Notes: generated by a model not told the origin, from the sequence alone. Counted from the stretch's first letter, positions 23,575 to 34,939 are shown. The stretch is 64,000 nt of DNA from Tulasnella sp. 424 (GCA_019633425.1 WSUB01000017.1:62001-126000), one strand, 5' to 3'. Translations and numbers: made by a program.

Positions 23575-24678
23575 GGATTTATCGAAAGTCTCAAGGCACT
23601 CCCCGAATGATGATTTTTCGGGGCAAAGTTCGGCGTCAAAATATAATCTCTGTCGTATTCAATGACAGGAATCGCATTTTAATGACCGCGAGAGCGGAAG
23701 CTGGAAGTTCGGTATTCTTCCTGATGCCACCTCGACTCACTCAACTCGTGCATGGGCTTGGCCCAAACGAGATATTACACGTTATCCCATCGGAGTACTC
23801 ATACTACATGCAAGTAACAGAGTCCAAATAATCCAACTCTGCGTTGGCGGGAGTCTGCCGCCATTAATTAGCCACACTGTCAGCCTCTGCCACGGTCCTC
23901 GATGTACACAAGTTTTGGAGCTGTGGAAAAAGTCCATGGCATCAAAGCCCCGAGCGTCGATAAATAGCCCAAACCATGTTTGATACGGTGTATGTATTTG
24001 AGACTTCCGGACTGCCGATGACTCCTCGCGAGACCTCCCGAAGTTGGCCAGGTATGGTGGGTCTTCAAGAAAAGTCCCTTCTGTTCATTAGCTCCGAAAT
24101 TTAAAAGTGAGATATATTCGACCAGATTCAGAGATCCCGATCAGGTCTTTCCTGTCAACATTTCTCCGTTCGGGACTTTTCATGGTTGGGAGACTGCCGG
24201 ACGCCTAGGTCTAACAGCTGCCACCGACCAAACGCGGCAAGCCCCGCTGCAGTTTTAGACTTAACAGGTTCAGGGAAAAGTATCGGTTTTCGTTTGGATT
24301 ACATGCCTCGGCATGATTTGCACCAGAAGATAACATTCGTCAAAACCCACACTTCGTCGTGTTTGACCGAGGGAGCCTGGCCCCTGCCTTGAAACCCCAA
24401 CGATACGGCAGCGACTTGCCTTTGTCCTGAGTAATTGATCTTTTCACTACACAGAGGGAGATATATACATAAACCATTCACTATGATAATGTAAAGTCAA
24501 CGGCACGGGACTATAAATCTAGATTCATTCTACCAACGGAGACAATACATCAACGCAGACCGAACAACAACGCCTTGACCAATGAGATAGGATGCATTAT
24601 TTTTGTGTCACATGCGTACATGAGTTGTAGTCCGACCGACAGAATATATCGTTCAAGCTGAAACGTCTAGGTGAAACA

Positions 24679-27383
24679 TCATGCGGCCTCCTTTTGCTCG
24701 AGGGATTGATGGAGATTGGCGGCATCCTTCAAAGCACCAGCGGCTGCTTCGGTATTTCCAATTTGGCCGAAAATCTCAGCAGCTTGTTCGTAATTGTGTA
24801 TCGCGTCGGTGAGATGACACTGATCGCGGTGAACTTGGGCAAGGTCCCGCAGAACATCGGCTCTTCCTCGTTTATCACCGATATCAGAATAAATTTCCAG
24901 CGCTTTGGAATAGAACGTGATGGCTTCTTCGTACTCGTTCAGATGTTGGTGCACGTGAGCGAGACCCCACAAAGCGTCGGCTCTCCCTTTGTTGCTGCCG
25001 ATGTCGGTATAAATTTTCAGGGCCTCAGAATGGAGTATAAAAGCCTCGCCGTGCTCGTTTCGCTGTCGATGTACTTCAGCGATACCCCACAGAGCAGAAG
25101 CTCTTCCTTCTTTATCGCCGGTCTCGATACAGATTTGGAGGGCTTCCGAGTAGCATGTAATGGCTTGGCTGGACTCGTTTTGAGCTTGATGCACTTGAGC
25201 AAGGCCCCATAGAGCGCAGCCTCTCCCGTCTTTGTCACCGATGTCCGTATAGACCTGTAAAGCTTCGTAGTAGAGCGTCGTGGCTTCTGTATACTTGTCT
25301 TGATGTCGATGGACCTCAGCAAGGCCCCACAGAGCGGAAGCTCTCCCTTCTCTGTCTCCGGTCTCGGTACATATTTGCAGTCCTTCTGAATCGAACGCAA
25401 CCGCCTTGTTGTACTCAGCCTGAAGCCGATGTACTTGAGCAAGACCCCATAGGGAATAGGCTCTTCCCTGTCCATCGTCTATGTCGGTATAGATTTGGAG
25501 GGCTGCGGTGTAGTGTGTAACAGCTTCGGTGTATTCATTCCTAAGTCGATGCACCTCAGCGAGACCCCACAAACAGGAGGCCATCTCTTGTGTGTCGCCG
25601 ACCTCGGTATAGACCTTTAGGGCTTGGGTATAGTGTATGACGGCTTGGTTGTACTCGTCTTGAAGCCGATGCACCTCGGCAAGAGCCCACAGAGCTGTGG
25701 CTCTGCCTTCGGTGTGCGCCATATCTGTGTAGATTTCTAGGGCTTCGGTGAAGAAGGTTGATGCGCGGAGATAGTCACTTTGTCGTTTGTGCATGTAACC
25801 TAGCTCTACCAGAAGCTCTGGAGAGGGCACTCCGGGAACTGCCGCGTCTGTGGATCGCGTAGGGTTTGGGACAGTCATGGGCTGTACCATCACGGGTTAA
25901 TCGCGTGTCCTTACTCTTTAAGTAGCGCTGCTCACCATCCAATGGATGGACTTCCGGCAGTCCTTGGCCGTCGGTCGTCTGCCTGGTTCGATGCTCCAAC
26001 ACTCGGTCATAAGGGAGCAAAGTGCTTGAATTAATGACACGCGGGCGTCGTCGTAGATGGAAGGGAGGTCTCTCTGAACAACGCATTTTATAATAACGGC
26101 GTCCTTGTGTACATCTTGGAAGGGAATGGAGTTGGTCATAACCTGTGTCACCGTTATTCATCAGCCTTCGCCGGTGAACTACTTTCCAAATCAGCCTTAC
26201 CTCGTAATATATCCACCCCAACGACCATACATCGCTCCAGAGGCCAGGTTGATCCTCCATAAGTAGCTCTGGAGCTGCCCAACGAAGGTTATAGTCGTTG
26301 CAGGTAAGGGTTATTGTATTGGTAGATACACAGAATGTTGCTTGAAGCGGTGGTCTTCGAGGAAGTTTGGTTTCGGTCTGTTTCAGTCCGTCGTTTGTGA
26401 GACGACAAGCGGAGCCGAAATCCGTGATGACTGCGTTGTATTTCGCGTTTACCAATATGTTAAGCTACAGAGCTCGAAGTTAGTCTTGTGAGATGTGTTA
26501 TCACGCAATAGCGACAGGATCTACCGATTTAAGGTCGCCATGGCGTATGGGTGGTTTTTGGCTATGGAGGTATTCCACCCCCCTGGTCACGTCGTCGATC
26601 TAAAGTAAGGCTTATTAAATGTGGATCAAACTAGTGTACCTTGATCTTACCAGCCAGATTCGCTCAGGACCTCCCAATCCCGCGAGGCAATGAATTCCCT
26701 CAGGTTTCCATTGTCCTCCCAGGAAAAGACCAACCAGATTATATCAGCGGGTACGTCTTCAACAAATCCTTTGAGGCTAACGATGTTTGGGTGAGAAAGT
26801 TCAACTAAGAATTCTGCTTCCCTGAGTGCTAACTGCAAGAGCTTAGAGCTTCGAGCTTCCTGAAACTCTACGCGATTGGGCGAAGATGCTTACACCCAAT
26901 ATTCGCTCTAGATCCGTGTCATCTGCTATTTTAAGTTTCTTCACTGCTACGGCCTGACAGGTAGGGCCGACGACGGCTTCAACAATCTGCGGTAGAAGAC
27001 ACAGGAGCCTGGCTGTTACCTACCTTCTGCCCGAGAGTCCCGCCGCCTGGTTTTTGCACCGCTGTGATTTTCTCACATTCATCCATGCCTAGTTCTTCAT
27101 GCAATGGAGAAGTCAACTGGCCTCGTAAGACTATTGAACGTCCTCCATAAAACTCGTCGGCGTCTTCCCGAAATTTGATCGAAGAAGGATTCATTCGCCA
27201 TCGCTCGAGTTTCTTAAACTTCTCTCTCTGTAAAGAAGCTTTAGATAAGCCGTTAAAAATATCGGTCACTTTCCCGATGGGACGCACTAATTTTGCGCTT
27301 GGCTGGAATCTAATGAAGGAACCTTGGTCGGACCCGGGCAAACGAGAAGAACCGACATAGGGGTTGTCGTCTCGTTCTTGCAT
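24679..27383 (-). CDS. Protein kinase fused to a TPR array (frame-disrupted)
   Basis: About 794 codons in seven exons: 27383-27024, 26986-26894, 26832-26651, 26599-26525, 26464-26201, 26142-25936 and 25881-24679. The kinase domain (about residues 90-395) has AVAVKKLKI (ATP-binding Lys), LREAEFLVEL (helix C Glu), hinge WLVFSWEDNGNL, catalytic loop HGDLKSLN, ITDFGSA, RWAAPELL and GRRPTAKDC. The Gly-rich loop is atypical. The catalytic loop has Gly where most kinases have Arg (non-RD), as in many TKL immune-type kinases. It is followed by nine full and one partial 40-residue TPR units with the LWGLAEVHR...YTDIGD consensus. Exon 3 is one nucleotide short: GAG-GTC-CTG runs into a premature stop, whereas one extra base restores a helix and phase with exon 4. 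So this is either a recent pseudogene, an assembly indel, or spliced differently at GAG|GTCCTG. Confidence 0.8.
24720..25790 (-). repeat. 120-nt intragenic TPR repeats
   Basis: The TPR exon is a head-to-tail array of nine 120-nt units encoding 40 residues each, plus a partial unit. The block encoding LWGLAEVHR is nearly invariant at nucleotide level across units 2-8, while positions around the A/B helix turn vary. Such arrays change copy number by unequal exchange. Confidence 0.85.
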
Positions 27384-27778
27384 TGACCAAATATTTTAGT
27401 GTGACTAAGGTGGGTAGTTCTGTGTTTCCAACACTCAGCTGCGAGTTTAGAGGGAAAGTGGAAGAGGATGGAGGTGGGTCAGAGGATGGAAGTCGGGAGA
27501 GCGGGGAAGAGTTCGCACTTCGAGCCGGTCTCGACCTTTGATGTTGCCACTCAACCGCGCCCACCTGACACATACGTTTCGTCTAAACTAAAGACAAAAA
27601 CGGCATCTTATTAGTGTGTAACAGGGTTCTGTAAGTATGAGGACCGAGAAATCTCAAGGCGTCGGCGGGAGCTCGTTAGTGAGCGCCTGTTGGCGTCGAC
27701 CAGCTAGGAGCCCAAGAGCACCCCAGGGCAGGCTTTCGAGCGAGCCAAGAGTCCAGCATGGGCACAAGGTGCTATCAA

Positions 27779-27868
27779 TTTCTGTTTTTGTATCGATCAG
27801 TACGCCATTAGACATTTTCTAAGGCGCGCGAGAAGGCGGGGTTCGAACCTTCAACGATGAATCTCAAC
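27779..27868 (+). pseudogene. Decayed tRNA-Asp copy
   Basis: The 3' half keeps GGCGCGCGAGAA and a recognisable T arm (GGGGTTCGAACCTT), and the 5' half keeps traces of the D arm (TATCGATCAGTACG). The anticodon region is lost and the acceptor ends no longer pair. The flanks also match the tRNA units: ATGG..A.AAGGTGCTATC upstream and CAACTACCTATTTTGAT downstream, where the functional copies have CAATTACCTTTTTTGG. It is a third, old copy of the tRNA unit. Confidence 0.65.
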
Positions 27869-30126
27869 TACCTATTTTGATCTGTCAACTCAGAGTGATA
27901 GTTCAGTGGTGACACCCCATAGCAACGCTTCATATAGATATATGGTTCATTTGATTTGATCAAATTTCTGCTTTATGTGTAGAAGAACAAAGAACCAGAG
28001 TTTCTGGCTGAAGGCAACGGCTAGCCGGTACGACCTCCTACATAGGTCAGCTGCATAAATCTAAAGCCGAAGCCATCCATCGCCACTTAATGAATCAGAC
28101 GAGGAGGAGCTTGTCTATCTCTGCAGATGGAGAGACGTGTGTATTTCCTGTTCACGCTCAAGTTGAGATCGGTCGTGTTGATTCTGCGAAGGCGCCATGC
28201 TCCGGTTGCTATAATCAGATTTCATTATATTTACCCTTTAGCCGCTTATGGATATCTTTGGTATATATCTTGGCACATCGATCAACCGGCGCTAGCAAAA
28301 AGGCGAGTTGCAAACATGCCAGCCGGAATTTGGGTCACGTGGGAGGACTTTCAATGACTCATATCGGATCGTGGCCTTTGTCTGCCGTTGGTTGAAACTC
28401 TGAACGTCCTGCACTAGGCATGTAACTGGTGTCGTCTCCATCACCCTCAAAGCTTGACTAGACCGTGGATATGGGCGCTTTACGTATGGGCCAGACTAGT
28501 GCTGAGGCCCTCTCTACGACCGAACATGAAGAAGAGGCGTTCAACCAGAGCTAAGCCACGCAACCAAGGCCTAGCTTTTCTTCCGTAGAGGTAAACCGAC
28601 CAGGAAATATTGATTGTCCTCAGCGTTTATTCTTTCCATGCTTCTACAGAAGCGTCTGAGGCTCGTTGGTATGCAAGCAGGATCTGGGTTCATGTTCAGT
28701 CAAGCGTCCGGTGGTGCACCGACATCCTCCTGGCGAAAATGCAGCAAGCTATCAGCCTATCTCGGTTCGATTCAGAGTCATAGCCTCTAGTTTCGATCAT
28801 CCTACAGATATTGCACGCAGGATGGACGGTGGTCGTCGACTGCACTTGCAAAATCTGACTCTGGGTTTCCATTTCCTTTTTTGGAAATCTTGGCGCTTTC
28901 CAGCTTCCTGCCTTAGCTGCGTTGCGACCCGTTTACCTCCGTCTGGAAGAGCTTCTGATAGGGGCATATCGTACGATTGACAAACTTCGTCTGAGGCGAG
29001 GTGGAGCATGTGCTTCCTGTGCATACGGTCAATTGGTGCATTCAGGATCGTTCGACCTGCTGGCAGGTCGTAAGTGTTTCGGTTGGCTTTTTCGTCCCGT
29101 AGGAATACTCCCATGCTACTTGCGAACACTTTCCCAATGTGTGCGGTTGTGTATGTGGGGCATTGGGTTTTACTTTTTCGAATCGGGTCGATTCCATGGG
29201 CTAGTATTCGCCATTTTGGTTAGGCAGCCATAGGAGCGTTGCTATGTGCGACTAGGCTGTGCGCGGATCATGTCCCTGCCGAACAAAGTCCTAAGAAAAA
29301 CTCTCGGCGAACATTCTAGACGATTTTTTCTCAGCATTGTGGCTATATTCGTGTGTCCAGCTGTGCGTGCGGATATCCCCGGGTTGGAGCTGGGGCCGTC
29401 AAAGTCAAGTTCCCTGGACTGGGCTAGAAATGGCGCGTTGTCCCTAAAATCCATTTGGATGTGTAATGCGCTTGATAATGCTTGGCTAGGGGAGGTGCTG
29501 CTGCTGGGCATCTCGAATGCAAGGCCCTCACCGTTTCTTCTGGACCAATAGACGGCTCCGCTGGCTGCGGGACATTGTCACAAGTTCCGAACTTTTCAAC
29601 CTCCTATACCACGTTGATTCCTATCACAGATTCACCTCAAACCTCATGCATGTGATGGGGGTTGAGGCGGCAATCTCGGACGTCTTCTGCACTGCTCGAA
29701 TACTGGCTCCACGCCATACGACTTAGCCTCTGATCTTTCCCAGGTGGGGGAGCTATCTCAACTGCGCACATGGGCCCGTTCAGTAGCCTGAAATTTTGTA
29801 CACGTATAACGTCGTGATTATCTTTCATTTCCCGAGGCAAAGAATCCAAGCCCAGGCCCCATCGAAAACACTCGACTTAGCCTTTGGATTGAGGCGATTC
29901 CTCGGTCTATTAGGTTTCTCAAACGGCAAGTAGTGCAATCATACACATGAAGATTATCGACTGCGGTGCCGCTATTGGAAATTCAAATGTGGGTAGGCCC
30001 GTCTTGACCGGGGGGTCGTGCGAATGTCTCTGCATTGGTTCTCTGGATGACCACCCAGCCAAGCTGCCCAATTGTCCAAGCGCTTCTCATTCTATACTCT
30101 GAGCTAAGACCGAAAAATGAGGTCCG

Positions 30127-30188
30127 TGGGTCGAAAGGCCTTCGGTGGGTGGTCCGCGGACCGAAGGGTCCATCAGCCTTTCGGCCCA
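30127..30188. repeat. Nested inverted repeat, potential hairpin
   Basis: An outer 13-bp inverted repeat (30127-30139 with 30176-30188, one mismatch) encloses an inner perfect 8-bp pair (CCTTCGGT at 30139-30146 with ACCGAAGG at 30160-30167). The loop also contains the 12-bp palindrome GGTCCGCGGACC (30151-30162). Competing pairings are possible. No adjacent ORF explains it; it could be a MITE terminus or a protein-binding site. Confidence 0.55.
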
Positions 30189-31441
30189 CCATTGCATCCC
30201 CGGAGGGTCAGAAGGGACGTCGTCTGAATCCCTTCTTTGAGGTGGCTATTCAATTATTCAGCTTTATTCCGTGCGATTCTGTCAGAGGGGTGGTCATCAA
30301 ACGGTGGGTAGTTTTGCCGAGTATGAGCACTGGTTTGCGATCCGCTCTTCCCTGGCAGGCTGTGCTCGTTCGGAAGAGCGATTGAATCCAATCACACATA
30401 GGCTTCACGTCTTCACCCCGTGTGACCTCCTATCCCTTTGTTGATATCGAAGAATGTAACAGCTTGCCCGATTCACGCGGCACCGAGCGGTAAGAGGCGT
30501 TTGGAACTGTGTATGCGCTTCCGAGCGTCCTATCAAAGCCCGAGATAAGTGTAACGGGAACACAAGCTTGCCATGCGTTGATGGTCTAAAGTGATCCCCT
30601 GAAGTTCAGGGACATGCATGCTCGTTGTGGAATGAAGCTCCATGACAACGGTGGGAGGAAACACGACATGTGCGGAAGGCGGCAACCCTTGGGTTTCCGG
30701 CGCTGAGGTGTTGCGGTATCATGCGATATCGATGTAAACGTCAGAGTGGAGTGCGTGGATAAGATTTGCTTTTACACGAGGTGGCATGATCGACCGTGTT
30801 TCCGAGATTAGCAACTTGGGCTTGGGACTGCGGTGCAAGCAACTTGGGATTAAGCGATCACCACTGTGGTGCTCTGACGGCGACCAAGGAAATAGCGCCG
30901 AGCAACCATCTCTTTTCTCTTTGACGCGTAAGGCCTGGGGATGTACACGCAATTCCCGGCTGAGCTGAAGCGGAGCTCGTGACGCGATTATAGGGCGTAA
31001 GAGGGTCTGGGATAAGCTTATCGATGATGCGATCAGAACGTACTTTGAACGCAGTTCGTGGAAGAAGCCGAAACCACCAAAAACAAAAATTTCACGGACG
31101 CAATTCTGGGGTTGGATGATCCCAAAGCAAAAAAAAAAGTATTGCCCGTCTTGGCATAGTCTGACGACGGGAGACGGCATCATGCATTGAGCGGGCCAAT
31201 CCACAGTGATATACGAGGGCGCTAGCTGGCTAGCAATGGCTTAGGCTCCGGGTTTGAGGAGGCGTAAGATGTCGAATGGGCGAAAAGTTCTCACTCTGAA
31301 AACATGAGAAGCAAAAGCCTCGTTGCGGGTGGAGGGGCACCTGCAGCGCTTCGAACTTTGGGGGTTCGCTCGAGCCTCGCGCGTTTGTGACCGAGATTGC
31401 GAGGAACAAGCGCCCGGGTTTTACGCGTGGGACGTCGCGGA

Positions 31442-31447
31442 TATAAA
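31442..31447 (+). promoter_or_regulatory. TATA box of the bZIP gene
   Basis: TATAAA at 31442-31447, preceded by an ACGTCG element and followed by a long CT-rich tract (31480-31540). This is the usual layout of a strong fungal core promoter. The predicted transcription start lies within or just after the CT tract. Confidence 0.5.
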
Positions 31448-31845
31448 TCCCTCGTTTCCATTTCGACTCTCAGTCAACATCCAAACCTTCCCCTTCATCC
31501 CCCCCCTTCCCTCAACCCTTCATCCCCCTTCTCCCGGATTCGCGCTGCAAGGGAGCCCACGTTGACCAGTGGACTCTCGCCCATCTCACTCACTCACTAC
31601 AACCGCTACTTATTTCGTACTGGATTCATCGTGAGTCTCTCATTTGGATAGGGAAAAACTGCGGCACACGCGCTGATAACCAACGCGGTTGATCCGTCGC
31701 GTCCCTCCCCGTTTGCTTTGCTGTCTCCGCAGACGTGCATTCCAGCTCTACCGTCCGTCGCAGCAATCCGCGCAACCATCGGCCTCGTCAAGCCAGTCTC
31801 CTTTCACGGTCCATTCTCATTTATCTAATAACGTCAACAACTCAA

Positions 31846-31857
31846 ATGTCTTCATGA
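31846..31857 (+). promoter_or_regulatory. Four-codon uORF overlapping the bZIP start
   Basis: ATG-TCT-TCA-TGA at 31846-31857 ends inside the proposed main start codon (ATGA overlap at 31854-31857). If translation starts at 31854, this is a minimal upstream ORF that would force reinitiation or leaky scanning. If the protein starts in an upstream exon, the same bases are simply coding. Confidence 0.4.
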
Positions 31858-33591
31858 ATAACCATCCATCCGCTTCATCTACACCAATCGTATCTCCTCT
31901 CGATATCGCTTTTGCCACCTCTGCAGTCTCTCCTACCTCTCACCTGTCTATGAACCAGACCCCTTTCCATCCATACAGTCCAGTTGTTGCTGCATCGCCT
32001 TCAGTCGCGTTCTCAAACCTCTCGCTCCGCACCCCGCACCGCACTATCCCTGCTGCCCTCCCCCCGACACCAAAGCTCACCGGAGCGTCGCCTCAAATCT
32101 CAACCCCTTCGCACGCCTTTGTGACGCCAGAGCTTCCCTCTGCGCCTCTTCCCACTTCATCCTCGACCAACCCCAAGGCCCCCGGATCACTGAGGTCTAA
32201 CTATAAGAAGATGCGTCGCGAGTCGAATGCAAACAACCGAAGGACAGAGATGCTGCCCCCGTCAGATATCCCGGTGCAGTCACCTTTGCAACCTCTGATG
32301 TCGCAGCAGGCGGTCGTAATGGAGGATTGGGTCGACTTTACAACATTCATGCAGGAGGTGGGGAACGGTGAGTGATTTTCCTGACGGAGGGCCTCTTCTG
32401 CGTTATTATACCGCGCCATTGTACACCGTGACTCACGCGTCGTTGTGTACATTTACAGGTACACCGCCAATGGTTGACTCACATTCTCCGGGGGTCGGAA
32501 CCGGGCCTCTTCCCATGAGCACCACACCTGTGCTAGGGGGAGGGGGAGCGGAGGAGACTTGGGATCTCTTGAAGATGATTGACCCAGGAAATGGCAACGA
32601 TACTCTACGTTCCCCAACCATCCAGCAACCTCTCGACTCCACGACGCCTTTCTCCTCAGGTCATACCAGCGGTTTCCAGCAATCACCTGCAGTCCCCATG
32701 CCAGACGACTTATCCGCTTACTTCAACAATGCTGTCGCCGGACCATCATCAGGGTCGCCCAACTACTCTGACGTACTGTCATCTCCCACCCACGTCCCCT
32801 CGATCGGTCCAAGTCCTCGCGTACCCCAATGGCATGAGTTCCCCCTCTTCGGCGCCGACCCTTCGCCCCCAGTCAATCCCAAGACCTTCACGCCTGTAAG
32901 CTCTGGTGCCCCCAACCTCTCACAAGAGTCTGTCTCTTCATCGGCGTCCGGCCAAACCTCCAACTCACTGTCTGCCCCACCCCAAAGAGCCCCCTCGATG
33001 TCCCCCAGCATGTCCAAGCGGCCGAGGTTATCCCTCGACGGTCTCGGTCATCGAAGGAACCCTTCCTCAAGTTCCTCTGCAGCACCTTCACCGTACATTG
33101 GGGCTGGGTCTGTCCCTTCATCGACGAAACCCACTGGCTACCGACGGCATTTGCAGCCCACCGACCTAACGCCCCTCGATGCTCCAACCCAGAAGAGGAA
33201 TTACGCTGTTCCGTCGGTGACGTCGCGCAAGGAATACCCACCCAGCGTAACCAAGTCTCTCACGTCCCCTTCCCCTCGAGGGTCGAAACGGACATCAGCG
33301 GCGGCAGGGCTTCCAACGCGGGACGACGCAGAACAGATGGACCGCGGTGGATCCAGTGGGTCGGACCAGATCGATACCGACGACCTCAAGCAGGCTATCG
33401 AAGAGAAGAGGCGAGCCAACACCATCGCTGCACGCAAGTCCCGACTTCGCAAGGCCGAATTCCTCAGTGGCCTCCAGCTTCAGATCAAGGAGCTGGAAGC
33501 GGAGAACGAGCAATTGCGACAGCGTGCAGAGACGGCAGAACAGCGGGCCGAGATCGCGGAGCAGCAACTTCGGCAGTACCGGGGATACTGA
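31854..33591 (+). CDS. bZIP transcription factor
   Basis: 548 aa from the ATG at 31854, in two coding exons (31854-32367 and 32459-33591; GTGAGT-TACAG intron) that close in frame. The C-terminus is a bZIP domain: a basic region with NTIAARKSR (N-x2-AA-x2-SR), then a zipper of about five heptads (FLSGLQLQIKELEAENEQL onward) ending at the stop. The rest is Ser/Pro/Thr-rich with a short acidic-aromatic stretch (MEDWVDFTTFMQE) that could be an activation motif. The C-terminal position and motif fit the Gcn4/CpcA-like group, but I cannot fix the subclass. A GT-AG intron in the leader (about 31631-31731) is likely. The frame stays open upstream of 31854 without an ATG, so a remote start exon cannot be excluded. 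Confidence 0.82.
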
Positions 33592-34939
33592 TAGTGCGAC
33601 TGTATAGACCAATCCTCTTGAGCAGCTACTCATCTCTCATCCATCTCGACAACCATCTCGACCACCATCTCCGCCACCATCATCCCTTACGACACCGGAC
33701 GGATACTATTCATCGAAGCCATTGGGATGTCGACATCCCTTTTCTTTCTTTCTTTCTTTTTTTTTCTCACTTTCTTTCTCGGGTTTCTTTCGTGGACATG
33801 CGCTCCCTCGACTACGCGGCAACACTCTCGGGATTATCCTCCTGTCCGTTGGCTGGCGCTTCCAGTCCGGGTCCCGCGTGTGGATTCGCGTAGTTGCCAG
33901 GGGATGCAAGTGCGTGTTGTACTTTATTCCTTTATCGCTTGCCTGTGCTCTCACTCTCACCGATCGTTTATCCTTACGTCTCATCACGGTTTCATATCTT
34001 AAATTCTCCCTTTGCATATCACCCCCCGCCCGTCACGCTATCCCTCTTCGTTTTACCCCTTTTTCTCTATCCTTTTTGTGTTTCTGTTGCCTCCTGTTTT
34101 CTGCCGAGAGAAGATCCACCCTTTTTACCACTATTCCACCCCCCGCATCACATATACTCCCATATCATCCTCCCCCTCCATCGGATACGTTTTCCTCTTG
34201 ATTCTTCTGTTGTCGTTCTTTACAGTAGTGTGAAAGTCTACATTCACACCATAGTCAGCGCCAGGGTGGGGCTCTCGCTTCTCTCCCCGACGCTGGAGTT
34301 GACTCTGGTTTGAGAAACATACGTTGCCGTTGTGTGTGTGTGTGTGTGCGCGCGCTGCAGTACTTGCGTCCTTGGGTGGTTGAACACTCAGTCGAGTTCA
34401 AACCGAATCGGCCACCTGCGACGTGAACAGGTTTGTGTAGATTCGGTTGCTGTGTACCGGGGGTTGGAAAGGAGACGCGATTTAGAGTCCTTAGCAACAT
34501 TGGACCCCAGGTTGCAGAATAACCGAAATGACAGATCGCCAAGCAATGGAGGCGATCCAACCCAAGAGTACGGTTCTGAGTTTATATGCTGACACATGCA
34601 AAGCAGGGCTAACGCTTTCGACTATGGAGTGTAACCGAGTGCTGCGGATCACGGTGCCACGCTATTGAGAAGCTATTCTTTCCAAATGGCGCCAAAGAGT
34701 ATCCATCGCAATGGGTCTTTCACGACACAACGATCGGTTAAGAGGTTAAACTAGAGCTTGAATCTAACTTGTTTCGGAAGTAAGCGCCGGCCGGTAAATG
34801 CTTCCACCAACAATCACAAACTAATCAATATGCCTCCGTCTTAATGTCGACAAAAACGGTTTATTTCCTACTTAGTAACAGTTTTCCTAGCTATCATCAC
34901 ATGCTAACTGGCCTTTCTCCATGCCTGCTCAGAGTTCCA
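33592..34939. other. Intergenic, CT-rich, with microsatellites
   Basis: 3' flank of the bZIP gene and of the convergent F-box gene. It contains a CTTT-rich tract at about 33738-33780 and a (TG)9(CG)3 run at 34331-34354. No gene recognised. From 34716 it is part of segmental-duplication unit A. Confidence 0.55.
34331..34354. repeat. (TG)9(CG)3 microsatellite
   Basis: Uninterrupted TG dinucleotides followed by CG dinucleotides, an alternating purine-pyrimidine run that can adopt Z-form DNA. Confidence 0.85.

Larger units (their letters stand above)
22901..23705. repeat. Tandem unit 2 carrying tRNA-Asp
   Basis: Direct repeat of unit 1. The two tRNA starts are 788 bp apart, which gives the repeat period. 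Homology continues 5' and 3' of the tRNA, so this is a segmental duplication rather than a tRNA-headed SINE. Confidence 0.7.
22021..24678. other. Intergenic with tandem tRNA-Asp units
   Basis: 2.6 kb without protein-coding genes. It holds two ~800-bp repeat units with tRNA-Asp genes (separate entries). From 23706 to 24678 I see no gene; the last 200 bp are the 3' flank of the kinase-TPR gene. Confidence 0.6.
27384..31853. other. 4.5 kb gene-free stretch between kinase-TPR and bZIP genes
   Basis: I see no gene. It includes the kinase-TPR promoter, a decayed tRNA-Asp copy near 27.8 kb, a nested inverted repeat at 30127-30188 and, after 31.3 kb, the promoter and leader of the bZIP gene. ORFs of up to 160 codons have no domain or splice support. 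Confidence 0.5.

Noticed and set aside
22092..23705. tRNA-derived SINE interpretation of the tRNA-Asp repeats
   Set aside because: Homology extends about 590 bp upstream of the tRNA, there is no 3' simple-repeat tail, and the tRNAs are intact; segmental duplication fits better.
24694..25212. 172-codon plus-strand ORF over the TPR exon
   Set aside because: Antisense shadow of the 120-nt TPR repeats; its apparent repeats mirror the real gene.
28666..31204. Several ORFs of 100-160 codons on both strands
   Set aside because: No domains, no splice-compatible neighbours, and no typical leader sequences.
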